Both the position numbers and the translations under genes were made by a program. From Loripinus fragilis (lineage: Eukaryota; Mollusca; Bivalvia; Lucinida; Lucinidae): DNA of 64,000 nt. The notes beneath the pieces are model-generated. The model made no database searches, was not told where the DNA came from, and was given only the letters and a program-made list of their open reading frames with translations. Positions 1 through 11,159 of the stretch are shown here, piece after piece. The stretch is from assembly GCA_964019695.1 (NCBI GenBank), contig OZ026515.1, positions 35,666,994 to 35,730,993 on the forward strand. The letters run 5' to 3'. Every line of letters begins with the position of its first letter. Position 1 is the first letter of the stretch.

Positions 1-159
1 AGTGTATATACGGTTAGGATTTTCATGAAATGCACACCCAAACAACTTATTAATTCTTCACCAAATTATAGATAGAACCTGATTTTCCTTGTTCAGCAGA
101 TAAAATAGCCGAACCACGCCCAGATATAAATATTATAGTTACCGCCTTTACAGTAAGCG
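1..159. repeat. Right part of the TTACTGTAAAGGCGG-type element
   Basis: Matches 39873-40032, ending with the inverted terminus CCGCCTTTACAGTAA. The left part is cut by the window edge. Confidence 0.7.
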
Positions 160-280
160 AAAAGTCTATTAATATCTTGACTGAACTACACGGTATTGAT
201 GTTAATGTTGTATCAATTGATAGATAGAATCTAGACCTTTCAGAAGATGTATATCGTAAATTTTATATTTGAACCGCGAC

Positions 281-503
281 ATGAGACTTCCAACAATGTG
301 GTATGTGCAACCAGCAAAGCCTCAGATCATACGCGCAGTCTGATCAGGTCCTTTGCTAGTCGCTTGAATATTCTATGAGTGTTAAGCGTATGACTGAACA
401 TAATTTGGAGTTTCTAAGCTTAAAAGGAGGCTGCATAGGCTCGTCTGAAGCTACACTTGTCAAAATGCCATATTGTTGGAAATCACATGTCATGGCTCAT
501 TTA
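281..503 (+). mobile_element. M1 MITE copy
   Basis: M1 family, about 235 bp: ATGAGATTTCCAACAATGTGG-type terminus, a GATCAG...CTGATC hairpin, then TTTGGAGTTTCTAAGCTT and GGAGGCTGC. Homologous to 40220-40440 in copy B. Its small open frame is accidental. Confidence 0.65.
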
Positions 504-639
504 CAGAGATATAACCCAGAAAAGCCCCTCATATCCATTGGCTGTGTTCTTCATTAAGTTTATTTAAAAAAATCTATTCAATATATTCCTCATGGTGCCA
601 CTTATAATCTAAGTACTGGTAATACTTTAAGTGACTTAC

Positions 640-762
640 CTAGCGGCTTTGCAAATTCATCTTGAAAATATTCTGACAATGTCCTTTTCTTCGGATCAAC
701 CTTTCGAACTAGAGCATCAATATATAAGGCGAACGTTACAGAGTGGTTGCCAAATTTTGTTC
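640..762 (-). CDS. Copy A exon 7
   Basis: A 123-bp exon identical to copy B exon 7. It encodes [10 protein letters not shown], where relatives usually carry a Tyr in place of the Asn, then [10 protein letters not shown] and [10 protein letters not shown]. Confidence 0.82.
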
Positions 763-1013
763 CTATTAATATAAATGTGTTTAATAATAATTAGTTCATT
801 ACCCATTTCATATTTGATTAACAAATGCTCAATTAATAACTAATCTTCACATCCAGATATTTTGTTCTCACACGCTAAAATGTATAATGACAAAATAAAA
901 ATGTCTAGCCCCGGTGGATAGCTACATTTATCACATGACGTCATATCTGAGAGTGAATAACACCATGCGATAAAATAGATAAGCTTCTAGTGGTTTACAA
1001 ATTTTGGTAACGT

Positions 1014-1712
1014 TATTTATCATATACTTATACTAGTATTGCCCTTGATACTAGGCTTTTGGCCCAACCGTATCCACGAGTCAAATAGAGCTGTCCAGCC
1101 CTGCGATCCAAAACTCATGTAGAGGGCTGATACGGGGGCTGATACCAGGGCTGATATTTTTCTGTCCCGCCCTCCCCAGCAGTTGATCTCGCCCTGGAGA
1201 AAAATAGGGAATATCTAGAAAGTGGACGTATTCTTTTTATATTTTTACCTGATTCCAAACAAAATCGCGCTGAAAAAAAACGTTTAAACATTGAAATATC
1301 CATTTTCTTACACCGAGTATCTCCATACAAAATGGCGTCAGCGTCAAACTTTCGAACGTCATGACGCCACAACAATGTCAAAGAGGTGCGCAACGTTTTC
1401 GCGAACGAAAGGATCAGCGAAATGATCAGTCAAGGCCGCTCTGTGTGCTGAGGCTGATAAAGTCACTTAATTTAGTGATTGTTTATTAATGTGCTTCAAA
1501 ATATAGAAATTAATATATAATTTCACAGCTTTTTTACACGCATAAGTATATGATAAAAATATCATTACACGGTGTTTTTGATCCCAGCCCTGATCTCGGC
1601 CCTCGGACAGTATCAGCCCTCGCCCTTGGGGCTCAGGCTGATACAGTCTACTCGGGCTGAGATCAGGGCTGGGATCAAAAACACCGTGTAATAATCTATA
1701 TGTACTGACGGG
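1014..1712. mobile_element. Hairpin-ended insertion in copy A
   Basis: Copy B runs from GGTAACGT straight into CATAATAACGTCG (about 40860-40878), while copy A has about 700 extra bases. The insert has GGGCTGATAC-type repeats near 1120-1160 and a hairpin at 1564-1692 with arms of about 40 bp (ATTACACGGTGTTTTTGATC and inverse). Exact ends uncertain. Confidence 0.6.
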
Positions 1713-1796
1713 CATAATAACGTCGCGTATATATGACAAACTCTTAATGTTTTTTCACAAAGACGCGATTTCAAAGTAGTTTTAGGGTCATATGAT

Positions 1797-1930
1797 AAAT
1801 AGAATCTAACATTCGTGCTCCTGTATTATTGAATTAATTTTTATTAAACACATTGCGAAAAAGAGATAAAATGCTGGACAAACCTCGCATTTTATCTCTT
1901 TTTCCACCACTCGTTTAATAAATTCAATAA
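1797..1930. repeat. M5 palindromic element, copy A
   Basis: M5 type: CTAACATTCGTGCTCCTGTA ... AATTCAATA around a hairpin GAGATAAAATGC...GCATTTTATCTC. Counterpart of 40961-41112. Confidence 0.65.
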
Positions 1931-1931
1931 A

Positions 1932-2108
1932 GCATACGCGCAGCCTGATCAGAGCTTTTGCTAGTCGCTTGAGTATTCTATGATCATTGTTAAGCTACTG
2001 ACTGAACACCATTTGGAGTTTCTAAGCTTTCAAGGAGGCTGCGGAGGCTCGTCCGTGTCTGACACATGTCAAAATGTCACATTGTTGGAAACCACATATC
2101 ACGGCTCA
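1932..2108 (+). mobile_element. M1 MITE, 5' part missing
   Basis: Starts inside the hairpin (ACGCGCAGCCTGATCAGAG), so the left terminus is gone. Copy B has two inverted full-length M1 copies in the corresponding stretch, suggesting a deletion in copy A. Confidence 0.6.
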
Positions 2109-2298
2109 ATTATGTCTTTAATCAAGAGAGCGATAATTTCCTTATTTCCTATCAAACTAAAACCAACGAAAAATTTGATAGAAGGTAAGAGTCAAAAATA
2201 CGCTCTATAATATTTCAGTGTGTCATAAGTTTAATGCGAGTTTGTGGGTACATGTACTTTGAGCTACTATATTTGGATTGTTTGAGGTGCTACTACAT

Positions 2299-2534
2299 GG
2301 GCCTGGTCGTGAGAAAACCTGTCTTTAGGGTTTCTAACAAAGCGAAACTCAAACCAGTCTCCTCAGCTACAGATACTAGCTAGGAAATTGAAATTTCGCA
2401 CGTAGCAAATTTAGATATGACACTTTTCAAAATGCGAATAACAGAGGCGCTGATCAGACTGCACGGATGCGCAGGCTGATCTGCGCCTGTGTTGTTCGCA
2501 AACTCCTGAAGACAGGTTTCTCGCGCCGAGACCC
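2299..2534 (+). mobile_element. M2 MITE copy
   Basis: M2 family, about 235-245 bp. Left GGGCCTGGTCGTGAGAAAAC, right GACAGGTTTCTCGCGCCGAG, inverted. Internal hairpin at 2440-2502 shared with M1. Absent from copy B at this place. Confidence 0.7.
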
Positions 2535-2815
2535 AATTGTTAACCCTCTGTATACTGGAAACTCAACAAAGGAGTACTTTGGAATACAGTGAAGACCCAG
2601 ATGAAATGCTGCAATGTCTGGCCTTGCATCATGGCCTGCACTGTTTGCTAAGATGAATACAATCTTCAGAGACTGTAGTACATACTTATTTGGAAATATC
2701 TACCTGTGACCCCTTAGAATACACGATGGACAGTCCCATCCTTATTGTATTTATCTGTATGAGAAAATCAATCAGAATACACAGGGTAAGATATATGTTA
2801 TTTAACTTTTTGGCT

Positions 2816-3335
2816 ACTGTAAAGGAGGCACCTCATGAATGCGTAAAAAGGACTGGTCAACCTTAGACATAACAAAAAGCTGAAAATGAGGCGTGATTTT
2901 ATTCGAAGGTAACTGTATCATTGTACCATAACAGTAATAATTTAAACTTTAAAACGCCAGCAAATAACTACATTTCAAATTGTCGGTTTGTTGTTTAATA
3001 TAAGTATAGACGCAAACAGAGTGTACCCATATCAGACTGCTCCTATAAGAGCAGTCTGATCTGGATCTACACTGTTTGTTAAAGAGGCTTCAAAATGTTT
3101 CAGTAGACAACAAAAACACTTACGACTTTTTGTGATATGCGCTTATGGGTTAATACATGTGAGGTCAGTGATATACTGTCAGGACTTTCATGTAATGCAC
3201 GCACGTTTGGGGTACCCAAAAAGCTTATTAACTCTTTACCAAATTATAGATAAAACCTGATTCCCCTTCCTTAGCAGATGAAATAGCCGAACCACGCCCA
3301 GATATGAATGTTAAAGCTGCCGCCTTTACAGTAAG
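2816..3335. mobile_element. Non-autonomous TIR element, CTGTAAAGGCGG family, copy A
   Basis: Left TACTGTAAAGGAGGC and right GCCGCCTTTACAGTA are inverted termini. An internal hairpin at about 3020-3080 (AGATCAGACTGCTCCTATAA and its complement) gives a long stem. Orthologous to 43806-44326. Confidence 0.65.
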
Positions 3336-3373
3336 CGAAAAGTCTATTAAGACGTGTAAGTGTATACAGTTAC

Positions 3374-3479
3374 CTGGTGTCCACCAAGGCTCCTGCTCAG
3401 CCATCCTCTTTTCAAGGCGTCGATAATCTTCTAATACATCACTAACGTTCCATGTACCATCCAGGTTTACAAGACCAGC
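3374..3479 (-). CDS. Copy A exon 6
   Basis: A 106-bp exon reading [19 protein letters not shown] and EQEPWWTPG. The HSAGL and WWTPG segments are family signatures. All three differences from copy B change the residue (T/I, V/I, R/P). Confidence 0.8.
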
Positions 3480-3499
3480 CTACAAAGAAAAATAATCTA

Positions 3500-3725
3500 C
3501 TGTCCTGCCAGCCAAGAGTGACAGTGACGTCATGTTTTGTTTACACAGTTATCAGGGGCTTAGAATCGATATGTCACTTGTGTATTAATCCTATCCACAG
3601 GATAGGATTAATAGACAAGTGATCTACCGACTCGCGTTAGCTCAAGTGAAGTGTACACGTCAGTGTTTAACTTAGCAATTGTAAACAAAGTATTACGTCA
3701 CTGTCACTCTTGGTTGGCAGGACAG
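3500..3725. mobile_element. M4 MITE, TA target, copy A only
   Basis: CTGTCCTGCCAGCCAAGAGT and its inverse bound 226 bp, with TA at 3498-3499 and 3726-3727. The unoccupied TA is at 44493-44494 of copy B. The centre is a GATAGGATTAAT-type hairpin. Tc1/mariner-like by target choice. Confidence 0.88.
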
Positions 3726-4559
3726 TAAGAGCAATATAATAACACCTGACCCAGTGTATGAAAAAAAAACATCAAAAGGAACAGAGTCTTGGGCTACTAG
3801 AATATAATAGAACGTTTTGCTTTCAGTAAAGGCGGTAACTTTAATATTCATATCTGGGCGTGGTTCGGCTATTTTATCTGCTAAACAAGGAAAATCAGAG
3901 AATTTCTGGATCCGCGCATGCTTATTTTTGAGGTCTGAACTGAGTCAAGAACATTTCAGCCTGAATATGCCCCTGCCATCTTATTAACAAGCTTTATTAT
4001 ACAATATTAATACAATCAATGTTGCAACAAAAGTTGACCTTAAACACAACAAATGCATTTAGACATTTAAAGCTCTCTTTTTATCGTCTTCTGATAACCT
4101 CTATACACAGTTTGGACTCAGATCATACCAACGGGCCTAATCTGGATCCAAACTGTTTGTCATAAAGACAATAATTCTGAAAGAACATTTCGAAGAAAAA
4201 ACCTTATTTTTAAAAAAAACAGCAGTCGTCTACAAAAGCATGAAAAATTACACCAAATGTAAAGAGTTAAGTGAACACGGCCAACGAATACCCCAATCAC
4301 AGGTTGGCGGTATAAGAGCAAACTTTAATTTTTACAGGGTTATAATTTTAGGTAAATCGCACATAAAAAGGTATCACCACCCTATTTCTACGCCAGACGA
4401 CTGTTTGAATTTTACATTAGCAATGATTAGTTGCGTTTGAATTTGACAACACCGTGGAGCTTCGTGATAATGCGTGTCCCCTGGCTGCCCAAATGTGCAA
4501 GATTGCATGTTTTTGCATATCTTATCAACATATTATATTGCGTGCATCTTGACTGATAG

Positions 4560-4707
4560 AGGATCTTACCTGAGTACTCAAGTATTATTGACTTAATTAG
4601 ATGAGTTGAGAAAAAGAGATACATTTCGAGACTTGCCTTCCATTTTATCGCTTTTTACAACGAGCATAATACATTCAATAGTACAGGAGCACGATGTTAG
4701 ATTATAT
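4560..4707. repeat. M5 palindromic element, copy A
   Basis: GAGGATCTTACCTGAGTACT ... ACAGGAGCACGATGTTAGAT, with AAAAAGAGATACATT/TTTTATCGCTTTTT stem. Counterpart of 45333-45470. Confidence 0.6.
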
Positions 4708-4790
4708 TTACCATAATTTGACATTGCGTTTTTGATGTGCAACCCTTAAGAGTTTGCTTCATATACGCGACGATATTATAACCGCCATTG

Positions 4791-6136
4791 TTATATACCT
4801 TATGAGTGTTTACTATAGAAACTTGACGTGTTTCAATCGCTGACAGTTGTACGTTTCATCTAAATTTAACGTGTCGCAATGCGACAGATCACTGTCCGCG
4901 GGCTTCAATCCCATTACAACATGGCAGCAGAGGGCTGCAACGCCGTTACAGCCCGCTCAAGGACTTCGTCTGCAAGTTAAGATATATCGTCGCTTATATT
5001 TTATGGAGAAATGACCAAACTATTTCAATTACATGTACCATAAAATACGCTCCTTTATCATATCGGACAGGCGGAAATCGAAAACGCTCTGAACAATCGA
5101 TGAACGCGGTTCACAAATCGCTAGAAACAGTGTTTTCGATAGCCATTTGTCGTCAGTCAGGCGACAAACGGCAATCAAAAACTCTGTTTTTAACAATCTT
5201 AGATCTGCGTTCGTCGATAGTATTAACGTTTTCGATTGCCGCCAATTTTAAGTATTTATTGAATATAGGCCCCAAAACAATGGCAACTAGGAATTTACTG
5301 TCGGGCTACAAACGGTAATAAAAAAAACTCTGTTTCTAATGATCTTAGATCTACGTTGTCGATAGTAAAAACGTTTTTGATTGCCGCATATCTGAAAGGT
5401 TTATTGAATATAGGCCTACTGAATACGTAGCCAAACCAATCCAAAATAACGGCTACAAGGAATAATTTACTGTCGGGCTACAAACGGCAATCAAAAACTC
5501 TGTTTCTAACGATCTTAGATCTACGTTTGTCGATAGTATAAACGTGTTCGATTGCCGCATATCTGAAGTGTTTATTGAATATAGGCCTACTGAATACATA
5601 GCCAGAACAATCCGAAACAAGGGTTACTATGAATAATTTAATACATTTTTCATATTTCTGTTGAAAAAAGAAATTTGTTTCCATACCAGATATGCGGCAA
5701 TCGAAAACTCGTAACAATCGACGAACGCGGATCAGAAATCGCTACTACCAGTGTTTTCGATTGCCAATGGTCGCCAGTTGGGCGACTTATGGCAATCGAA
5801 AAGTCTGTTTCTAACTATTTTTGGTCTACGTTCGTCGATAATATTGACGTTTTTGATTACCACCAATCCGGTGTGAATTCGTTGTACGCTTCATTATGTT
5901 ACGGTGGACATTTCTGCATACAATTGAATAAAATTATTTGGAACTATTTGTGCTTGAAAGGGATGTATATAACAATGACGATATAACATTCTTTTCCGTA
6001 TATTAACGTTTGCCAAGCCCTCGTGTGATAATGTGTTGCAGCCCTCACCGCTTCGCGGCTCGGGCTGCAACACATTATCACACTCGGGCTTGGCAAACGT
6101 TAATATACGGAAAAGAATGTTTTATCCTCTTATTAT
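4791..6136. mobile_element. 1.35-kb insertion with tandem-repeat core and terminal hairpin (pearl-like), copy A only
   Basis: Flanked by CATTG at 4786-4790 and 6137-6141; copy B has one CATTG in the unbroken sequence at 45567-45583. The core (about 5050-5870) repeats a unit holding GGCAATCAAAAACTCTGTTT and GAATATAGGCC, the latter at 5261, 5406 and 5577 (spacings 145 and 171). A long hairpin sits next to the right end. A tandem core plus structured end resembles the bivalve pearl elements; this is inference. Confidence 0.65.
5986..6121. repeat. Long near-perfect hairpin, about 65-bp arms
   Basis: AACATTCTTTTCCGTATATT at the left is exactly inverted at the right; the arms continue through GTGTGATAATGTGTTGCAGC with a CCGCTTCGCGG centre. 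The same structure recurs at 63880-64000. Confidence 0.85.
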
Positions 6137-6148
6137 CATTGCAATATA

Positions 6149-6383
6149 GGCCTGGACGCGACAAAACCTGTCTTCGGGGTTTCCTATCAAGCTAGACTCA
6201 AACCAGTCTCCTCAGCTACAGAGACTAGCTAGAAAAATGAAATTTCATCCGTGTCAAGTTTAGATATGATACTTACCAAAAGGCGAATAACAAAGGCGCT
6301 GATCAGTCTGTAAGAATGCGCAGACTGGCTTGCGCCTTTGTTGTTCGCAAACACCGAAGACAGGGTTTCTCGCGTCGAGACCC
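6149..6383 (+). mobile_element. M2 MITE copy in copy A
   Basis: Termini GACGCGACAAAACCTGTCTT and ACAGGGTTTCTCGCGTCGAG inverted; shared with 45580-45814, so older than the two gene copies. Confidence 0.75.
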
Positions 6384-6578
6384 AATCATTATGGTATGTA
6401 AGCCACTAGTATCACTCGCAGACGTGACGTCATGTGATAAAAGGGATTGTTAGTTACCATTTGGGTCAGAGGTTTAACTTAGGTCTGTTCCTTTATGTAT
6501 TTCCATACTTTGTGTATGCGAGCAAACACGAATCTGGTGAGACTGCGCGTTTGCGTTACTTGACTCAATTTTACTTAC

Positions 6579-6678
6579 ACTGTGTACTAGAAATTGCGCC
6601 AGTGTAATATTTTCTTTTCCGTTCTGTGCAAACTCTGGCCAATATTTGCTTATCTTTTCCTGATAATCAAGTAGACCT
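6579..6678 (-). CDS. Copy A exon 5
   Basis: A 100-bp exon reading [16 protein letters not shown] then [12 protein letters not shown], the segment following the active-site helix in this family. It has three differences from copy B: two silent, one Gly to Cys. Confidence 0.8.
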
Positions 6679-8287
6679 CTGAAACAAAATATTACCACAT
6701 ACAGTTTACAAGTTATAAATGCGTAGTTATTTAGTCAGTATATTAATATGAAAACAATACTTATTCCATACGCTACAGATATACCACTGCAAACTCTTTG
6801 CCACATTCAAAAAGGATTGAAGCAAATGAAGGCTCAGACTAAGCCTAACTGTACACATGGACAAACATGATCACAGACAAACACTGTACCTTCATGATGT
6901 GTACCGCTTTTGCTTCTCCTGACTCATAATACAAATCAAATGACGCTTAGAATCATGTTCCATATGGGACTACAATGTATTAATCGTGACTAAGAGAAAG
7001 CTAAAAAACTACCCTAAACATTGGTTTAAACGCTGACAAACCAACTACATTAGAAACATGGTATCTGGTATCCTAATGGACTGTATATTAGTATGTTCTA
7101 CTTTTTCAACATGTAAAAGCTAAACATTATGCTGATGGTTTTTATAGATAAAAAACAAATTAATGCAATCAGAAACTGAGAAGCATGAATACAAAAATTA
7201 AGCAATCACCTCATTTTATCTCGACACATTTACAATGGGAGCGACAACAAAGAAAGTTTTTATTTATACTACGTTTAGAATGCGTTGACAAATATAACTT
7301 AACGCATAAGGAATTTAAAAAAAGCAATACCAATTAGAACAACATTGGAGGTATGGGCCTGTTTGTATAAGGATACTTATATTCAACTCTGTAATACTGA
7401 AAGCTGATTCATACAGAATAAAGGCTAGATATTGACAAACAGAGCTAAAAATATAGCTCTGATAAATTCTAGCCGAGACAGCAACATAGAATGTAAATGG
7501 ATATTATGGATTGCTTTGCACAAAAGTGCCAAAATTGTTTGAGCTTTTCCAATGAAACATCAACATCCAATTGTTTTGGCCTGAAAAACAGGAAACCAGA
7601 AAACCAGCGAAAGATTAATTTGCAAATACTCACAATTCACCTCCCAATGTAATCTAGACTCAATGCAACATGCACATTCACAGGGCTTCAGTGGTAGGTG
7701 ATTGAATTAACAAATGTACATTCGGAAATTTTCGCGGTGATTCTATTTTCGCGAATAGCGTAAAAAGACATATCTGCCTAGTTAAAAATTTGCGACTAGA
7801 GCATGAATTACCGCGAAAATAAAACCCTCGCGAAAAATTTCCGAATTTACAGTAGGGCATAACTTCTAAAATAAATTCTACTTTAATTTAAATGCAGATA
7901 TAAAATGTTGATTGTCATAGTATTTTATATCATTTGATAATTTATAGCTAATGCACATTCACTGGATTATTTTCTTAAAAATCCCTCGTTAATTAAAACT
8001 TGTATCTTCTAGTTTCATGTAGATTATGAAACAAATCCTTAAAGATAAAATGAATGAAGACCCTGACCAAAACCTGACCAACTGTCATAGGTGGGTTGGT
8101 GTATGATGCATTATTTGGCTGGCCCACCATCGACCATAGCTCAACTAAAGGTTTCCCTTAGCTCAGTTAAGAGCCCTTTTCTTTGTTTTATTGCAATAAG
8201 TTTATTTGACTTGATTGATATATTGTTTTTAAACTATATATATACTTGTACACAACCTTGTTTATATCATGGATATTATTTACTCAC

Positions 8288-8423
8288 CTGTCCACAAGTT
8301 GGGCAACCACAATAGCAGACACCGCCTTTGTGGATGAATAGAACACACCCAATGTATCTTTCTTCCATTGTGTCTTCTTTTCAGGATCAGCTACTCCACC
8401 CCAAAGATTAACCACAAGTTGGC
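8288..8423 (-). CDS. Copy A exon 4 (SxxK motif)
   Basis: A 136-bp exon with TTTACAG acceptor and GTGAGTA donor, base-for-base identical to copy B exon 4. It encodes [12 protein letters not shown] and the catalytic [14 protein letters not shown] segment. Confidence 0.85.
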
Positions 8424-8453
8424 CTGTAAATAATATCGATATATCAAACTTTG

Positions 8454-8530
8454 GGGGAGCGCAGTGGCTCAGTGGCTGAGTGCTTGACTCGAGACCTAGG
8501 GACCGCGGGTTCGAGCCTCACAACAATGTA
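8454..8530 (+). repeat. tRNA-derived SINE head, copy A
   Basis: Pol III A-box-like GTGGCTCAGTGG and B-box GGTTCGAGCC in a GGGAGCGCAGTGGCTC context. Present at 47882-47957 too, so older than the copies. Intron 3. Confidence 0.7.
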
Positions 8531-8809
8531 ACAATGTTGTTGTTTGTTTTTGTCCGGGGACAAAAAAGGAGTTACGCTAGCTGGTTAAATCATTCAAAGA
8601 GAGCATAGATACGAGAAGTTGTCTGAAATGTATATTAATATATTGATAAGATGATAAATGCATTTATATTATGATAATATCACAGACATCATTGCAAAGA
8701 AAACAAATGGTAATAGATAACCGTCTGACAATTTATCCGTCATTCAATCAATTTTGTTTGACTATTATATTCTTATAATTTAAACTTTCTTTATATTTGC
8801 GGTTATTAC

Positions 8810-8866
8810 CTTTGTAGTATGCTGCAAAACTGCCACCTTTTTCAATACCATTTTTCACAATTTAGC
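8810..8866 (-). pseudogene. Copy A exon 3, frameshifted
   Basis: This 57-bp exon corresponds to the 56-bp exon at 48418-48473 of copy B. An extra base near 8850 turns the copy B reading [11 protein letters not shown] into CEKWY followed by a stop. Both splice sites are intact, so the lesion is a simple 1-bp insertion. Confidence 0.8.
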
Positions 8867-9565
8867 CTGAAAAACGAATAACAAAAATATATAAATGACA
8901 TAATAGTGACCAGGACTTTAGTTAAGATTGAGTAACGAAAATTTAATTTTCTTATTTAATTTAAACTTTATTTCATTTGTACAATACATAAATACTTTCA
9001 AAGCAAAATAGTTATGCTATATATAAGCATTATACAAACGGGATTCAGAATGAAGTCCGAAGACTTATTCGAATCTGTATCCCTCAAATGTTCAATAGCT
9101 AAGATGATGTGATTATCTTCGTATTCATGCAATATACAAATACTATTTTGGATCTTTATAGTAGCCATTAGTTATAATATACAGCAACGATTGCATATCG
9201 CTCCACGGGGATGGAACTTAGATTGTTGTTGTTGTTTTTTCACACAGGTTCAACGCGCGATAACAGGATCAAGCAGCGCGCTTCGTTTTGTAGCTCATTC
9301 TATCTTATACTACGATAATGTGGAAGCATAATTATACGTCTAGCTCAAGTGCTTGGCTCGTAAGGCAAAATCAATTGTTTGTGTAGGGATATAAAAGTGA
9401 GTAAGTAAATGCAAAGATCAGAAATCGTAACAGTAAAGTATTGCACCAGTTTCTTCACGCAGATGATCACTAGGCCGCAAAGAACTGCAAGAAGGCAAGA
9501 ACAGGAACAAACACGAGGCGTAAGTGGCTGAAGAGATCGCAAATGCATTATGTGTTAGAAAATAA

Positions 9566-9592
9566 GTTGTTGTTGTTGTTGTTGTTGTTGTT
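9566..9592. repeat. (TTG)n microsatellite
   Basis: Nine TTG units directly after the LINE stop codon on the minus strand. Confidence 0.9.
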
Positions 9593-9598
9593 GCTGGG

Positions 9599-10482
9599 TC
9601 AGAAGCGTTTAGTCTTCAAGATAAATTCTTGAACTGCAGAAAAAACAGTTTTGTTCTCTAAATCTGATAAGTTAGCATTTCCATACAAGAGTACATTTAA
9701 AGTAGGCTGACAGTAAGTGGTGACTGTGTTTAAGAGTTCTTCACGCAAGTTTTGGAAGAGATTACAATTTAGGAGGTAGTGCTCAGTGTCTTCAATTTCT
9801 CAACACTCACAAAGGGATCATTTATGATGTTTTTTGAGAATAGATTTTGATGTAGAGAAGAACAATTAAGTCGTAGGCGTGTATGGTGTACTTGGCCTAG
9901 TCTCTTACCGCAATAATAGTATTGGGGTGGCTTTTTTATGTCTTTGTTAAGTTTGTGTTTGAATGCGGTGATAGAAGGCGATGTTTTTGTTTCTTCAGGT
10001 AATCTGTTCCAGGCTCGTGTAACTGAGGGCAGAAAAGAGTGATAGTATTGTTGTGATTTAGCAGGAATAGTTTGAAGGTCTGATTCATTGCGTAATCTAT
10101 ATCTTGTTGTACTACCGACAGTCGGAGGTGCAAGAGATGAGAGGTATTCAGGGGTCATTTCATTTTGCATTTTGTAAAAGAGGACAAGCTTTGATTTTTG
10201 TCGTCTAGAAGCAAGGCTTTCCCAGCCAGTTTCAATGTAGAGAGATTGTAGTGATGTTAGTTTAGTGGCTCCTGTGACAATGTGGGCAGCTTCGTTCTGG
10301 ATTTTTTCCAGGTCATTTGATTCATATTGAGTGCAGTTGTCCCAGACTACATTGGAATATTCAAGAAGGGATCTTATAAATGAAGTATATATTATTTCTA
10401 GTGATTATCTGTCAAGCTGAAACTTCAGCTTACGCATGATGTTTAATCTAAACCAAGATTTGGCCTTGACATGGTCAATGTG
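9599..10482 (-). pseudogene. LINE ORF2 C-terminal remnant
   Basis: Minus-strand reading gives LLEYSNVVWDNCTQYE, IQNEAAHIVTGATKL, then YRLRNES and SFLPSVTRAWNRLPEE, ending with the cysteine/histidine tail EDTEHYLLNC and a stop at 9601-9599. This layout is that of the region after reverse transcriptase in CR1/Jockey-type LINEs. A frameshift and stop near 9795 and another stop near 10410 make it dead. Confidence 0.8.
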
Positions 10483-10499
10483 AATTTTCTTATTTCTAA

Positions 10500-10575
10500 A
10501 CCAAAACATATGTTGTTGGTACTCAAAAGAACCGTCTCAATGAGACGGTCCTTTTGAGCACCCAAAACATATGTT
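10500..10575. repeat. Palindromic AACCGTCTCA repeat, copy A
   Basis: ACTCAAAAGAACCGTCTCAA/TGAGACGGTCCTTTTGAG hairpin between inverted ACATATG sequences. Also at 48575-48650 and 35868-35932. Confidence 0.7.
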
Positions 10576-10764
10576 AAAATTGATGGGTAAGACAATATTA
10601 ACAATTTTACGCTGAAAATGTTTGTTTATGATAATACACACACACACAGCATTGTAAATGAAAAAGACAACATATTTCGTTCAGATTTCAACGATTTTAA
10701 TGATGAATATGTGAAAAACGGTTAAACAAAGTATAACGCTTGATACTTGATGTATCCAACTTAC

Positions 10765-10830
10765 TTGAATGCCTCAAGGACTTTCTCAAACCCTGGTGCA
10801 ACAAAACATTCTGGATCCATCTCTAGTGGA
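10765..10830 (-). CDS. Copy A exon 2
   Basis: Acceptor TTTCAG and donor GTAAGTT bound a 66-bp exon reading [21 protein letters not shown]. The CFVAPGFE segment is typical of the N-terminal helix of these hydrolases. It differs from copy B by two bases, one of which changes Ile to Leu. Confidence 0.8.
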
Positions 10831-10870
10831 CTGAAATGATAAACAAGTTGCCCTTTGCTGATAGTGTATA

Positions 10871-11069
10871 CAGTAAAAGCTGTCTTAAGCGGCCACTCAA
10901 AAAGAAGACCAAATTGGTTTTCGATTATCGCTTAATACAGGTCAAAAGTATTGCAGAATGCTCCAAGGGGAGCACTCTGCAATACATTTGAACTTCATTA
11001 AGCTACCTTTTGTCATTAAGATCTTTGTTTTGTCTATTTTTGAGTGCCCGTTTAAGACAGGTTTTACTG
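10871..11069. mobile_element. M3 MITE, TA target, copy A only
   Basis: CAGTAAAAGCTGTCTTAAGC and TTTAAGACAGGTTTTACTG are inverted ends, flanked by TA at 10869-10870 and 11070-11071. Copy B has a single TA at 48934-48935. The centre is a GCAGAATGCTCC/GGAGCACTCTGC hairpin. Confidence 0.85.
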
Positions 11070-11159
11070 TATCCTTTTCTTTTATGTGAACGTAGGAAAG
11101 TAGTATGAGAATATAGTAATTACACATGACACTTTATATGTTAGAACGCATGGGCGGAC

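Larger units (their letters stand above)
8958..10482 (-). mobile_element. 5'-truncated LINE inserted in intron 2 of copy A
   Basis: A 1525-bp insertion between 13-bp duplications AATTTTCTTATTT (8945-8957, 10483-10495). Copy B keeps one (about 48548-48570). The 3' end on the minus strand reads GTACAAATGAAATAAAG. Contains the end of ORF2 and a (CAA)n tract after the stop. Confidence 0.85.

Noticed and set aside
375..557. Small open frame with FLSLKGGC...GSSE, also at 1980-2210, 41310-41522, 41360-41716 and 59745-59954
   Set aside because: All lie inside M1 MITE copies on the strand fixed by the element. The frame follows the repeat and ends in unrelated flank, so it is a passenger frame rather than a gene.
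4240..4440. 66-codon frame conserved at 45004-45207, and the opposite-strand frame conserved at 4427-4624 and 45194-45391
   Set aside because: Conservation is explained by the duplicated block; both overlap M5 and CTGTAAAGGCGG-type repeats and show no domain.
4791..6136. Helitron assignment for the hairpin-ended insertion
   Set aside because: Helitrons leave no target duplication and end in CTRR after a short hairpin. Here CATTG appears duplicated and the end reads TTATTAT.
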